DNA of 64,000 nt from Dyella dinghuensis. GTDB lineage: Bacteria; Pseudomonadota; Gammaproteobacteria; Xanthomonadales; Rhodanobacteraceae. Positions 39,529-49,046 of the stretch are shown piece after piece (position 1 is the first letter of the stretch; every line of letters begins with the position of its first letter). The position numbers were made by a program, and so were the translations under genes. Below the pieces are notes generated by a model. It was given only the letters and a program-made list of their open reading frames with translations, made no database searches and had not been told where the DNA came from. Location of the stretch: assembly GCF_003977615.1 (NCBI RefSeq), contig NZ_RYZR01000005.1, forward strand, positions 186,001 through 250,000, in the 5' to 3' direction.

Positions 39529-40142
39529 GCAATACCTTCGCCACGCAGCGCATCGTGTTGGCCAGCAGCAATCGTGGCAAGTTGGCGGAGTTCAACGCGT
39601 TGCTGGCCGATAGTCACTTCGAAGTCGTGCCACAAGCCGAGCTGGGCGTCGATGATGCCGAGGAAACCGGCCTCACGTTCGTTGAAAACGCGCTGCTGAA
39701 GGCGCGTCATGCGTCACGCGTGACGGGACTGCCGGCGCTCGCCGATGACTCAGGATTGTGCGTTGCGCACCTCCGCGGCGCACCGGGTCTGTACTCGGCG
39801 CGCTACAGCGGATCGCATGGCGACAACGCTGCAAACAATGCCAAGTTGCTGCATGAGCTTGAGGGTGTGCCGCACGAACAGCGTGGCGCATTCTTCATCT
39901 GCGTGCTCGCCTTACTCGCGCATGCAGACGATCCCGCGCCACTGATCGCCGAAGGCCGCTGGCACGGACGCGTTCTCGACGCCCCACGCGGCACGCACGG
40001 TTTCGGTTACGACCCACTCTTTCTCCCGCACGACCAGCTGCTGAGTTCGGCCGAGCTGTCGCCCGAAGTGAAAAATCGCCTGAGCCACCGTGCGCAGGCC
40101 ATGGCACAACTGCACGCACGCATTACCGAGCTGCGCACCTGA
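39525..40142 (+). CDS. rdgB: XTP/dITP diphosphatase (RdgB/HAM1 family)
   Basis: A 205-residue house-cleaning enzyme that removes non-canonical purine nucleotides (XTP, dITP, ITP) before they enter nucleic acids. Family motifs: [20 protein letters not shown] (substrate and metal binding, near residue 9), [20 protein letters not shown], and [20 protein letters not shown] with the catalytic Asp. [13 protein letters not shown] lies near the C-terminus. It overlaps rph by four bases and is translationally coupled to it. hemW follows after a 203-base gap filled with repeats. Confidence 0.97.
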   Translation: MSNTFATQRIVLASSNRGKLAEFNALLADSHFEVVPQAELGVDDAEETGLTFVENALLKARHASRVTGLPALADDSGLCVAHLRGAPGLYSARYSGSHGDNAANNAKLLHELEGVPHEQRGAFFICVLALLAHADDPAPLIAEGRWHGRVLDAPRGTHGFGYDPLFLPHDQLLSSAELSPEVKNRLSHRAQAMAQLHARITELRT

Positions 40143-40144
40143 TC

Positions 40145-40310
40145 TTCGCCCCCTCTCCCCTTTGGGGAGAGGGCTGGGGTGAGGGGCCACTCTTGCCACA
40201 GTGGCAAGATTTAGGAAACGCAAAATCGGCTTTTTTTCACCGGAGAAACATGCTTGGTCGCAAGATTGACCCCTCACCCTAACTCTCTCCCCAGAGGGGA
40301 GAGGGAATGG
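40145..40310. repeat. Inverted pair of REP-like palindromes (BIME-like) between rdgB and hemW
   Basis: Left unit 40147-40190 has CCCTCTCCCC/GGGGAGAGGG then CTGGGGTGAGGGGCC. Right unit 40268-40310 is its inverse (CCCCTCACCCTAACTCTCTC, then a CTCCCCAGAGGGGAG hairpin). Between them lies a near-perfect palindrome TCTTGCCACAGTGGCAAGA (40191-40209). It fills the gap between rdgB and hemW and may influence cotranscription. Confidence 0.75.
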
Positions 40311-40345
40311 ATTTGCGGCACATGTAAGTGTGAGGCTCACCAAGC

Positions 40346-41509
40346 ATGTCATTGATCGCACCACCGCTAGCGCTCTACGTCCACATGCCGTGGTGCGTAA
40401 AAAAATGCCCGTACTGCGACTTCAACTCGCACGGCTTGCGCGGCGAACCGCCGTACGAACGCTACGTGGAAACGCTGTTCGCCGATCTTGATGCAGACCG
40501 CGCCGATTTCGGTGAGGCATTGAGCCATCGCCCCATCGTCAGTGTGTTCTTTGGCGGCGGCACGCCAAGCCTTTTTTCGCCGGAACTCGTCAAACGCTTT
40601 CTTGAAGGCGCACGCGAACGCCTGCCATTCGTCGACCACTGCGAAGTCACATTGGAAACCAATCCCGGCACGGTGGAACATGGCCGTTTCGACGGCTATC
40701 TCGCTGCCGGCGTCAATCGCATTTCCTTCGGCATCCAGAGTTTCGATGACGAAAAGCTCAAGCGCCTTGGACGCATCCATTCCGCGACGGAAGCGGAAGC
40801 CGCCGTGAAATCCGCGCAGGATGCCGGCTACGACAATATCAATCTGGACCTGATGTATGCGTTGCCGCAGCAATCCCTGCCCGGCGCGCTGGCCGACGTG
40901 GAACGCGCCGTCGCGCTCGATCCAACCCACATCTCGCACTATCAGCTCACCCTGGAGCCGAACACCGTCTTTGCTGCCAATCCGCCGCCGCTACCCGACG
41001 ACGACGACGCCTGGGCCATGCAGGAAGCCTGCGAATCGCGGCTGGCCGAAGCCGGCTATGGGCAATACGAGATTTCAGCCTATGCACGCCCCGGCCGGCG
41101 CTGCGAACACAACCTCAACTACTGGCGCTTCGGCGACTATCTGGGTATCGGCGCCGGTGCGCACGGCAAGCTCACCGACGTGTCGGCCGGCCAAGTATTC
41201 CGCCGCTGGAAGATACGTCACCCCAACACCTACCTCGAGGCCGCTGGCTCCCCTGGCCGCGTAGGAGGCCATACCGCTGTCACATTGGATGAGCTGCCCT
41301 TCGAATACATGCTCAACGCCTTGCGGCTAGTTGAAGGCGTTCCGCTGGGCGATTTCGCTGCACGCACCGGCCTGCAGCCTCAAAGCATCGCCGCCAAAGT
41401 CGCCGCGGGGCGCCAGAAAGGCTGGCTGGAAAGCCACCCCGACCGCCTGAAAACCACCCCCTTGGGCCAGCGCTTCCTCAACGACGTCATCGCTAGCTTC
41501 CTGGACTGA
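40346..41509 (+). CDS. hemW: Radical SAM heme chaperone HemW
   Basis: A 387-residue radical-SAM protein related to coproporphyrinogen dehydrogenase but acting in heme handling. The cluster motif CVKKCPYC (C17, C21, C24) is followed by FNSHGLRGE, and SAM-binding FFGGGTPSLFSPE lies near residue 67. The HemW-type HxxF/W features and HYQLTLEPNTVF are visible, with LNYWRFGDYLGIGAGAHGKL downstream. It was formerly annotated as HemN-like YggW. Position after rph-rdgB is conserved in gammaproteobacteria. Confidence 0.95.
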   Translation: MSLIAPPLALYVHMPWCVKKCPYCDFNSHGLRGEPPYERYVETLFADLDADRADFGEALSHRPIVSVFFGGGTPSLFSPELVKRFLEGARERLPFVDHCEVTLETNPGTVEHGRFDGYLAAGVNRISFGIQSFDDEKLKRLGRIHSATEAEAAVKSAQDAGYDNINLDLMYALPQQSLPGALADVERAVALDPTHISHYQLTLEPNTVFAANPPPLPDDDDAWAMQEACESRLAEAGYGQYEISAYARPGRRCEHNLNYWRFGDYLGIGAGAHGKLTDVSAGQVFRRWKIRHPNTYLEAAGSPGRVGGHTAVTLDELPFEYMLNALRLVEGVPLGDFAARTGLQPQSIAAKVAAGRQKGWLESHPDRLKTTPLGQRFLNDVIASFLD

Positions 41510-41588
41510 AAATATTTTTCTGCCGCCAATGGCGGCGGCGGGCCGCTGGGCATACACTGAGCCCCGGGGAATTACTGAGAACCAGGTC

Positions 41589-43991
41589 ATGGATGTCGAA
41601 TTCAGGGGACGTCCGCCACTCACCGTCCGCGAGCACACCGACCGTGTCCAGCACGGCCAGATGCCGTCGCGCGCGCGCCGCTTGGTCGGCGACATTTGCG
41701 CCCTGTGCGATCAATGGCTGGATCCCACGCTCCGGCACTGTCTGGATCGTTTCGACAAACGGCTTTACGAGCAGGCCGAAAGCTCCCGCAATCATCTCGA
41801 ACAACAACGCTGTTTCGATAGCCGCAATCTGATCCAGCAGCAGAGCGCCGGATTCATCCAGTCGTTTGCCTCGCGCCTGCGCGAAGCCTTCGAACAGATG
41901 GGCACAAACGACGACGAACAAGCGTCTCATCAGATGACGCTGCAATCGTTGAGCCTGCTCGATCGCAACGAACACGAATTGACGTCCGCGCTTGAGAAAC
42001 ACGCAGCGCGCATCGAAGCGCACAACGGACCCGTGCTGTCGGAGCTGTCGTATCGACTCGCCGTGCTCGTCGGCGCGCCGCCGCTGGAAGGCAAACACTT
42101 GCCGCCGGGGCCACTCAGCCTTGCGCATATCCTGCGCGATGCCAGCGAGGCCATGAGCCTGCCGCTCGAACATCGTCTCGTGCTGCTGCAGGTTTTTGAA
42201 ACCAGCGTCGGCGACGCAATTGTGCGGCTCTACGACGGCATCAACGAAAAATTGATCGCTGACGGCATCCTGCCGCAGCTGCGTGCCTTCCCTGCGGCGC
42301 GCCCGGTTCATGGGCCCGCGCACGGTGCGGCACCCGCGGCGACGCAACCGGCCGCCACGCAAACACCGACGCCAGCACAACCCACCGAACAGCGCAGCGA
42401 ACCGATCGCCGTGCTGGAAACGCTGCGCGATTTGCTGTCGCGCCAGCGCGTCACTGCTTCGGGTCCTGCACCGGTTTACAGCGGCCGCACAGCGACGTCG
42501 GATGAATTGCAAGGTGCGCTGTCGGCCTTGCAACAGCACATGATTCAGGTCACCGACCAGACCAGCCGCGAATTGCGCAGCGCCCAGCGTCTGCACGAGG
42601 AACTGTTGCTGCAACTCAACGCAGGCGTGCCGGCCGGTGCGCCGCGCATGCAGCTGAGCACCGAACAGGGCGATACCGTCGAATTGGTCGCCATGCTGTT
42701 CGAACAACTCGCACAACAACTCCATCACGGTCCGAATGCGCGCGCACTGCTGGGCAATCTGGAATTGCCGCTGCTGCGCATGGCCATCGCCGATCGCGAT
42801 TTCTTCAATCAGCGCGAACATCCCGCGCGTCAGGTGCTCGGCAAACTTGCCGAGACCGTCAACGACTGGCTCGATGGCCCGGATGGCGACACCGATCCGC
42901 AACTGCTGGGCAAACTCAGCCAGCTCGTGGAACGCACGCAGCAGGAACCGCCTACCGCTGGCCTCTACACCAGTCTGCTTGCGGACATCGAACATCACCT
43001 CTCGCAACTGTCGCGCAAGGCGCAAGCGACCGAGCGTCGTCACGTCGAAGCCATGCAAGGCCGCGAGCGGCTGGAACAGGCACGTCGCCGCGCCGACGAG
43101 CTGATGCGCGAACGCTTCGCGGTGAGTTCGCCGCGCGGCCTGTTGCGCACGCTGCTTGAACGCGCATGGACGGATGTGCTCGCGCTCAATCTGTTGCGCC
43201 ATGGCGAGCACAGCGACGGCTTCCGCCAGCAACTGCGCATCACCGATCAACTACTCGGCCAGTTCCCCGTCACCGACACCGCCTTGCTGCGGCACGAAGT
43301 GGAAACGGGCTTGCAGCAGATCGGCATGAATGCCGAAGAATCCGAGCAAGTGGCGCAGCGCCTGATCGGCACCGAGCCGTCAATACCTGAAACACCAACG
43401 ATTGCGTCGCCGGACGATGTGCCAGCCGAAACGACCGCTCCCGAAGCGGCCTCGGACATCGCGCCGGAGTCGGAAAAGGCGACACCTTCCGAAGCCGCCG
43501 CTCCGATCATCGTGCCCGCAAAGCCGCGTCCGTCGACAGCGTCTGCGATGGCCGATCCACCCAGCGCCACCGATCTGGCGCTGCGTCTGAAGCAGCGTCA
43601 GCGCCTGGGCGAGCACCGTGGTCAGGAAGCACCGGTTGCAACCAACGCAGCTGTTGTGCCGCCGCTGGGTCTGCGCGAAGCACGCATTCACAACCGTCTG
43701 CGTCAGTTGCCGTTCGGTAGCTGGTTCGAATTCATCGATCCCACCACGGGCGAATCCACGCAACGCAAATTGGCGTGGTTCTCGCCGGTCTCGGGCAACA
43801 GCTTGTTTGTCACGCGCCGCGGTCAACGCAGCGATGTGATGAATCTGCAGGAACTGGCACGCGCCATTGCCACTGGTCGTGTGCGCGAACTGCCGCCGCA
43901 ACAAGAAAACCTGCTTGATCGCGCGTGGCATTCGCTCACGGCGAGCCTGCTGCGTCCGTCGCCGTCGTCCCAGCCGGAAGTACGCTCATGA
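41589..43991 (+). CDS. DUF1631 family protein
   Basis: An 800-residue, predominantly helical soluble protein of unknown function. The start MDVEFRGRPPLTVREHTDRV is chosen over an upstream ATG, as the extension is not family-like. The N-terminal half has the DUF1631 pattern (CALCDQWLDPTLRHCLDRFD, FDSRNLIQQQSAGFIQSFAS). An Ala/Pro/Thr-rich linker lies near 240-275 and another near 590-670. A compact C-terminal domain has LRQLPFGSWFEFIDPTTGES and KLAWFSPVSGNSLFVTRRGQ, resembling a degenerate PilZ-like beta barrel. It overlaps the PilZ gene by four bases, so the two are likely coexpressed; a c-di-GMP-linked role is inference. Confidence 0.85.
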   Translation: MDVEFRGRPPLTVREHTDRVQHGQMPSRARRLVGDICALCDQWLDPTLRHCLDRFDKRLYEQAESSRNHLEQQRCFDSRNLIQQQSAGFIQSFASRLREAFEQMGTNDDEQASHQMTLQSLSLLDRNEHELTSALEKHAARIEAHNGPVLSELSYRLAVLVGAPPLEGKHLPPGPLSLAHILRDASEAMSLPLEHRLVLLQVFETSVGDAIVRLYDGINEKLIADGILPQLRAFPAARPVHGPAHGAAPAATQPAATQTPTPAQPTEQRSEPIAVLETLRDLLSRQRVTASGPAPVYSGRTATSDELQGALSALQQHMIQVTDQTSRELRSAQRLHEELLLQLNAGVPAGAPRMQLSTEQGDTVELVAMLFEQLAQQLHHGPNARALLGNLELPLLRMAIADRDFFNQREHPARQVLGKLAETVNDWLDGPDGDTDPQLLGKLSQLVERTQQEPPTAGLYTSLLADIEHHLSQLSRKAQATERRHVEAMQGRERLEQARRRADELMRERFAVSSPRGLLRTLLERAWTDVLALNLLRHGEHSDGFRQQLRITDQLLGQFPVTDTALLRHEVETGLQQIGMNAEESEQVAQRLIGTEPSIPETPTIASPDDVPAETTAPEAASDIAPESEKATPSEAAAPIIVPAKPRPSTASAMADPPSATDLALRLKQRQRLGEHRGQEAPVATNAAVVPPLGLREARIHNRLRQLPFGSWFEFIDPTTGESTQRKLAWFSPVSGNSLFVTRRGQRSDVMNLQELARAIATGRVRELPPQQENLLDRAWHSLTASLLRPSPSSQPEVRS

Positions 43992-44326
43992 ATGCGCCTG
44001 AACAACGCCGTTCACCGCGCAAGCGGCCGGATCACAACGTCACGATCACCGACGCGATCACCGGCCAACCGCTCGGCCATCTGGGCAACCTTTCCAGCAG
44101 CGGTATGCTGCTGATCGGTCACTGCGTTCCGCGCAGCGAAGCGGTGTATCAGGTCCATCTGCCGCTGCCACGCCACGACGGCAGCATGCCGAGCATCGAA
44201 ATCGGCATCCAGGAACAATGGCACGAACCGGCGGCGAGCCCGGGGCAAACCTGGGTTGGCTACCGCATCATCGCCATCGGCAACATGGACGCCATGCATC
44301 TGGACGACTGGCTGCAGCAAGCCTGA
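43988..44326 (+). CDS. PilZ domain protein
   Basis: A 112-residue, single PilZ domain, a c-di-GMP-binding beta barrel. The N-terminal arginine cluster QRRSPRKRPDHN matches the RxxxR switch motif. The second motif is NLSSSGMLL, close to the usual D/NxSxxG. Both c-di-GMP contact regions thus appear intact. The ATG overlaps the DUF1631 stop by four bases (ATGA), implying translational coupling. An unrelated longer frame upstream is part of DUF1631 and is rejected. Confidence 0.9.
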   Translation: MNAPEQRRSPRKRPDHNVTITDAITGQPLGHLGNLSSSGMLLIGHCVPRSEAVYQVHLPLPRHDGSMPSIEIGIQEQWHEPAASPGQTWVGYRIIAIGNMDAMHLDDWLQQA

Positions 44327-44386
44327 TTCGAGACAGCGGACCCATCGCGTTACACTGGCGTACTGATGCCTACGCCGGAACGTCGC

Positions 44387-45706
44387 ATGAGTCACGACCT
44401 CGCCCCGCTTTACGCCCAACATATCGCCACGCTGCGCGCGCGCTCCGACAACGCCCTGGCCCTGGACGACTTCGATCATTTGCTGATCGCCGCAAGCACG
44501 CCGCTGCGCAAGTTTCTCGACGATCAGGATTACCCGTTCGTCGCCAACCCGCACTTTCGTCACTGGCTACCGTTGACCGATGCGCCGGGAAGCTGGGTTG
44601 TCTACACACCCGGCAGCAAACCGAAACTGATCTTCGTGCAGCCGCGCGATTACTGGCATGTCGTGCCCGATGCGCCGAGCGGTTACTGGGTAGACCAGTT
44701 CGACATCACTATCGTGCGCACGAGTGCCGAAGCCGTGGCTGCGTTGCCTCAAGGCAATCGTGCTGTCATCGCGCCGAATTGTCCGGAAGTAAATGGCGTC
44801 GAAGCGAACAATCCGGAAAAGGTCGTCAATTATCTGCATTGGCATCGCAGTTACAAAACACCTTACGAGCTGGCGTTGATGCGTCAGGCCAGCGTTGCGG
44901 GAACGCGTGCACATCGTGCTGCGGAAAAAGCGTTCCGCGCAGGCGAAAGTGAGTTTGGCATTCATATGGCCTATCTTGCAGCGGCCAATCAGATCGATGC
45001 GGAGCTGCCGTATGCGAGCATCGTCGGTTTGAATGAACACGGTGCCGTGCTGCACTACACGAACTTCGATCGCACGGCACCGAAACAAAGCCGATCCTTC
45101 CTGATCGATGCAGGCGCCAGCGCTTCAGGCTACGCAAGCGATATCACTCGCACCTACGCGGCGAAGGGTCATGCCGAATTCCAGGCGCTGATCGATAGCG
45201 TCGATAAAGCGCAGCAGGGCTTTGTGTCGAAAGTGAAAGCGGGACAGAGTTATCCCGAACTGCATATTCACGCACACCACGTACTGGCTGATGTGCTGCG
45301 CGAACACGGCGTCATTCGCATGAGCGCCGAAAGTGCGGTGCAGTCGGGCGTTACGGCCACGTTCTTCCCGCACGGCCTGGGTCACCCCATCGGCCTGCAG
45401 GTGCACGACGTCGCCGGTTTCCAGGCGAATGAAAGCGGCGGCAATATCCCGCGTCCGGACGGCCATCCGTATTTGCGCATGACGCGCGTGCTGGAACCGG
45501 GCATGGTCGTCACCATCGAGCCGGGCCTTTATTTCATCGACATGTTGCTGGAAGAGTTGCGAGGCAAGCCTGCTGCGAAGGATGTTGATTGGGCCAAGGT
45601 CGATGCGTTTCGTCCCTATGGCGGTATTCGCATTGAAGATGATGTCGTGTGCACGAATGGCGAGCCTGAGAATTTGACGCGGGATGCCTTTGCAGAGACT
45701 CACTAA
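44387..45706 (+). CDS. pepQ: Xaa-Pro dipeptidase PepQ
   Basis: A 439-residue M24B metallopeptidase that cleaves X-Pro dipeptides. The pita-bread metal ligands are all visible: LIDAGASASGYASDITRTY (two Asp), HGLGHPIGLQVHDVAG (His), TIEPGLYFID (Glu) and GGIRIEDDVV (Glu). The N-terminal creatinase-like domain has ANPHFRHWLPLTDAPGSWVV, typical of PepQ rather than PepP. The start at 44387 (MSHDLAPLYAQH) has GGAA ten bases upstream; an ATG 21 bases earlier is possible. A second M24B enzyme, PepP, lies at 49232-50581. Confidence 0.95.
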   Translation: MSHDLAPLYAQHIATLRARSDNALALDDFDHLLIAASTPLRKFLDDQDYPFVANPHFRHWLPLTDAPGSWVVYTPGSKPKLIFVQPRDYWHVVPDAPSGYWVDQFDITIVRTSAEAVAALPQGNRAVIAPNCPEVNGVEANNPEKVVNYLHWHRSYKTPYELALMRQASVAGTRAHRAAEKAFRAGESEFGIHMAYLAAANQIDAELPYASIVGLNEHGAVLHYTNFDRTAPKQSRSFLIDAGASASGYASDITRTYAAKGHAEFQALIDSVDKAQQGFVSKVKAGQSYPELHIHAHHVLADVLREHGVIRMSAESAVQSGVTATFFPHGLGHPIGLQVHDVAGFQANESGGNIPRPDGHPYLRMTRVLEPGMVVTIEPGLYFIDMLLEELRGKPAAKDVDWAKVDAFRPYGGIRIEDDVVCTNGEPENLTRDAFAETH

Positions 45707-45745
45707 AACTGCAACGAAACCTTGCGTGACACGCGAACCAATGCC

Positions 45746-45846
45746 GTCATTCCGGCGAAGGCCGGAATCCAGTGGCGACAAGCTCCGGGTGTGCTCATGC
45801 ACATCAAACGATATCGTCACTGGATTCCAGCCTTCGCTGGAATGAC
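45746..45846. repeat. Interspersed inverted repeat, GTCATTCCGGCGAAGGCCGG family
   Basis: The left arm (GTCATTCCGGCGAAGGCCGG, then AATCCAGTG) is mirrored by the right arm (CACTGGATTCCAGCCTTCGC, then TGGAATGAC) with two mismatches, around a ~45-base centre. The same family recurs at 62116-62261. This type of repeat is widespread in Lysobacterales and other proteobacterial genomes. Confidence 0.85.
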
Positions 45847-46039
45847 GAACAAAAGCGACGCCGCCTTGCTTGGTAGCCACCTTTTTGTTGCGTTTTAAAA
45901 CAGCAAAAGCGCAATCAAACATATACGCCTTATTACCAAAGCACCTATCGTGCCGCCGCTGCGGCACGATGGCGCACGACAATCACCGGAAAACAGAGGT
46001 ATGCTCCGCGCATGTCATAGGAGGTAGGAAACCGTCTCT
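45847..46039. promoter_or_regulatory. cydPABX upstream region with hairpin
   Basis: About 190 bases of AT-richer leader before cydP. A perfect 10-bp stem ATCGTGCCGC/GCGGCACGAT with a 4-base loop lies at 45947-45970. No FNR/ANR box (TTGAT-N4-ATCAA) is visible. No T run follows the hairpin, so it is not a standard terminator. The promoter must lie here, but no box pair stands out. Confidence 0.4.
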
Positions 46040-46261
46040 ATGAACATGCCGGACCATGGGCCCACGTACCCTTCCCCGCCGCGCAACCCGCTGCGCCGGC
46101 TCAGTGCTGAACTCATCCTCATCGTTCTTGCCAAGATCGCGTTCTTTTCGCTGATCTGGTGGTTTGTCGCTGCGCATTATCCGCGGCCCGACACAAGGCC
46201 CGCGGCCATCGAACATTTGCTCGCACCGTCTCCGTCCACTACGCCGGAAGCCAAGCCATGA
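46040..46261 (+). CDS. cydP: Cytochrome oxidase putative small subunit CydP
   Basis: A 73-residue, single-pass membrane protein. A Pro-rich cytoplasmic start (DHGPTYPSPPRNPLRR) leads into one helix (LSAELILIVLAKIAFFSLIWW) and a short periplasmic tail. This matches the small protein named CydP found directly before cydA in Lysobacterales and related groups. AGGAGG lies 15 bases upstream and AGGA nearer. It overlaps cydA by four bases (ATGA), so it is coupled to the bd oxidase subunits. Direct functional evidence for the family is limited. Confidence 0.85.
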   Translation: MNMPDHGPTYPSPPRNPLRRLSAELILIVLAKIAFFSLIWWFVAAHYPRPDTRPAAIEHLLAPSPSTTPEAKP

Positions 46262-47844
46262 TCATCGATAGCGATGTCGTCACCTTGTCGCGCTTGCAGT
46301 TCGCACTTACTGCGCTTTACCACTTTCTGTTCGTGCCGCTCACGCTGGGGCTCGTGTGGATGCTGGCGATCATGGAAAGCGTCTATGTGATGACCGGACA
46401 CGAAGTCTGGAAACGCATGGTGCAATTCTGGGGCGTGCTGTTCGGCATCAACTTCGCGATGGGTGTCGCCACCGGCATCACGATGGAATTTCAGTTCGGC
46501 ATGAACTGGGCCTATTACGCGCACTACGTGGGCGATGTCTTTGGCACGCCCTTGGCGATTGAAGGCCTGATGGCGTTCTTCCTTGAAAGCACGCTGGTTG
46601 GCGTGTTCTTCATGGGCTGGCATCGGCTTTCGCGCGTGAAGCATTTGCTGGTGACGTGGTTCCTTGCGCTCGGCACCAACTTTTCGGCTTTGTGGATATT
46701 GATTGCCAACGCATGGATGCAACACCCGGTCGGCGCAAAGTTCAACCCGCAGACCATGCGCATGGAGGTGACCAATTTCTCTGACGTGCTGTTCAATCCC
46801 GTAGCGCAGGCAAAGTTTGTGCACACGGTGAGTGCTGGGTATGTCGTGGGTTCCATGTTCGTGCTGTCGATCAGTGCGTGGTATCTGCTACGCGGACGCA
46901 ACGTCGATTTTGCGAAGCGCTCGATGACGGTCGCGGCAAGCTTCGGTTTGGCTGCAGCACTTTCGGTCGTCGTACTCGGCGACGAATCGGGTTACGCCGT
47001 GTCGGAAAACCAGAAGATGAAGATGGCGGCGATCGAAGCCATGTGGGAAACCGAGCCGCCGCCGGCCTCCTTTACGCTGTTCGGCATTCCGGATGTGCAG
47101 AACCGCACGACGCACTTCGCCTTGCATGTCCCGTGGGTGATGGGTGTGATCGGCACGCGCTCGCTCGATACGCCCATACCCGGCATCAACAATCTGGTGG
47201 CGGACACCAAGGGCAAGATCACGGACGGCATCCAGGCATACGATGCGCTGTTGACGCTGCGCAAGAATCCCGGCGATGCGCAGGCTCAATCGACATTGAC
47301 GAAGTACGACGATGACATGGGCTACGCGCTGCTGCTCAAACGCTACGTCGATGATCCGCGGCAAGCGACGCCGGACGACATTCAAAAAGCAGCCGACTCC
47401 ACCATTCCCAACGTGCCCGTGTTGTTCTGGGCGTTCCGCATCATGGTCGCCTGTGGCCTTTACTTCATTGCACTGTTTGCCTATTCGTTTTGGCTGGCTA
47501 GCAAGCGCAAGCTCGATAGCTATCGCTGGTATCTGAGGCTCGCGTTGTACAGCTTACCGTTGCCGTGGCTCGCGGCGGAGCTGGGCTGGATCGTCGCCGA
47601 ATACGGGCGACAACCCTGGGCCATCGAAGGCATTCTGCCCACCGCGCTGGGTGTGTCGTCGCTCACCGCGGGTCAGGTGTGGACATCACTCGGCGGCTTC
47701 GTTTTCTTCTACACCGCGCTCGCCGTGGTCGATGCGGTGTTGATGGCGAAATACGCGCGCAAGGGACCGGACGAACTGGGTCTATGGCCCGTACGCGATG
47801 CCAAGGCGCCATCGGGAGCGAACACGGCCGGAGCATTGTCATGA
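46258..47844 (+). CDS. cydA: Cytochrome bd ubiquinol oxidase subunit I
   Basis: A 528-residue heme-bearing subunit of the bd-type quinol oxidase. The heme b595 ligand His lies in LQFALTALYHFLF near residue 21. Helices and conserved sequence follow: GINFAMGVATGITMEFQFGM, GVFFMGWHRLSRVKHLLVTW and a later WIVAEYGRQPW near the C-terminus. The long Q-loop segment resembles the E. coli CydA type: PWVMGVIGTRSLDTPIPGIN, and YALLLKRYVDDPRQATPDDI. It is therefore an L-form, true CydA rather than a short-loop CIO subunit. Confidence 0.96.
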   Translation: MIIDSDVVTLSRLQFALTALYHFLFVPLTLGLVWMLAIMESVYVMTGHEVWKRMVQFWGVLFGINFAMGVATGITMEFQFGMNWAYYAHYVGDVFGTPLAIEGLMAFFLESTLVGVFFMGWHRLSRVKHLLVTWFLALGTNFSALWILIANAWMQHPVGAKFNPQTMRMEVTNFSDVLFNPVAQAKFVHTVSAGYVVGSMFVLSISAWYLLRGRNVDFAKRSMTVAASFGLAAALSVVVLGDESGYAVSENQKMKMAAIEAMWETEPPPASFTLFGIPDVQNRTTHFALHVPWVMGVIGTRSLDTPIPGINNLVADTKGKITDGIQAYDALLTLRKNPGDAQAQSTLTKYDDDMGYALLLKRYVDDPRQATPDDIQKAADSTIPNVPVLFWAFRIMVACGLYFIALFAYSFWLASKRKLDSYRWYLRLALYSLPLPWLAAELGWIVAEYGRQPWAIEGILPTALGVSSLTAGQVWTSLGGFVFFYTALAVVDAVLMAKYARKGPDELGLWPVRDAKAPSGANTAGALS

Positions 47845-47901
47845 CGATGCGGATCGCTGCTTCATCCCGTTGCCACGCGCGCACCCTTTGAGGAGAACGC
47901 C

Positions 47902-49032
47902 ATGTTCGATACCACGACGTTGCGGCTGATCTGGTGGGCTTTGCTCGGCATTCTGTTCATCGCGTTCGCGCTGATGGATGGCTTCGATTTCGGGGTTGCG
48001 GCGCTGTTACGCATACTGGGTCGCGATGAACAGGAACGACACGTATTGCTGCAAACCATCGAACCGACATGGGAAGGCAATCAGGTGTGGTTTGTGCTCG
48101 CCGGTGGCGCAACCTTTGCGGCGTGGCCGACCCTCTACGCCACGGCGTTTTCAGGGTTGTACCTCGCGCTGGCGCTGGTGCTGCTTGCTTTCATCCTTCG
48201 CCCGGTGGGTTTCAACTTTCGGGACAAGGTGCATGACGCACGCTGGCGCGCGGTATGGGACAGCGTGCTGATCTTTTCCGGTGTCGTGGTGATGCTGATC
48301 AGCGGTGTTGCCTTCGGCAATCTTTTTCTCGGCGTGCCGTTTCGCTTTGACGACGATCTGCGCATGACGTGGCAAGGTAGCTTTTTCGACCTGCTGCATC
48401 CGTACGCGATACTCGCCGGGCTTGTCAGCGTTGCCATGCTGTTGACGCATGGTGCGTGCTGGGTGGCCTATCGTGCCGACATAACCATAGCGCAGCGTGC
48501 GGCACGCATTGCGCGATGGACGGCGCTGACGTATGCGATCACGTTTGTTGCCGCAGGTATCTGGCTGGGTTACGGCATTCCCGGCTTTGCCATTGCCGGC
48601 CCGGTGACCACCGATGGTGTTGCCAATCCGCTCTTCAAGCAAGTCACGGTGGGCAGCAGCTGGTTTGCCAGTTACATGCTGTATCCATGGTTCTGGGCCG
48701 CACCGGTGATGGGTTTGCTTGGTGCGATCGGCGTGCAGTGGACGGTCGGCAAGCACAGTTTGACGGGCTTTCTGTGCAGCAGCCTGATGATCGTGGGAAC
48801 GATCCTCGCAGCGGGTTTTGCGCTGTTTCCGTTCCTGCTGCCATCAAGCCTTGATCCGCGTTCCAGCCTCACGGTGTGGGATGCGTCGTCGAGTCACGGC
48901 ACGTTGCTCTTGATGCTGGGTGCGGTCATCGTCTTTCTGCCGCTCATCATTCTGTACACATCGTGGGTGTATCGCGTCATGCGTGGCCGCGTCACGCTGG
49001 AAGACGTCCAACACTCGCACAACACTTACTGA
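47902..49032 (+). CDS. cydB: Cytochrome bd ubiquinol oxidase subunit II
   Basis: A 376-residue polytopic subunit of the bd oxidase. The start [20 protein letters not shown] is followed by the conserved [20 protein letters not shown] and [20 protein letters not shown], then [20 protein letters not shown]. Length matches E. coli CydB. It sits 57 bases after cydA and 14 bases before cydX, so it is part of cydPABX. The enzyme reduces oxygen at low concentration and confers resistance to respiratory inhibitors. Confidence 0.97.
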   Translation: MFDTTTLRLIWWALLGILFIAFALMDGFDFGVAALLRILGRDEQERHVLLQTIEPTWEGNQVWFVLAGGATFAAWPTLYATAFSGLYLALALVLLAFILRPVGFNFRDKVHDARWRAVWDSVLIFSGVVVMLISGVAFGNLFLGVPFRFDDDLRMTWQGSFFDLLHPYAILAGLVSVAMLLTHGACWVAYRADITIAQRAARIARWTALTYAITFVAAGIWLGYGIPGFAIAGPVTTDGVANPLFKQVTVGSSWFASYMLYPWFWAAPVMGLLGAIGVQWTVGKHSLTGFLCSSLMIVGTILAAGFALFPFLLPSSLDPRSSLTVWDASSSHGTLLLMLGAVIVFLPLIILYTSWVYRVMRGRVTLEDVQHSHNTY

Positions 49033-49046
49033 GGAGCACGATAGCC

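Noticed and set aside
41493-43250. A 585-codon frame antisense to the DUF1631 gene
   Set aside because: High GC at third positions produces long open frames on the opposite strand. The protein lacks any domain and has biased Arg/Gln-rich composition typical of a shadow.
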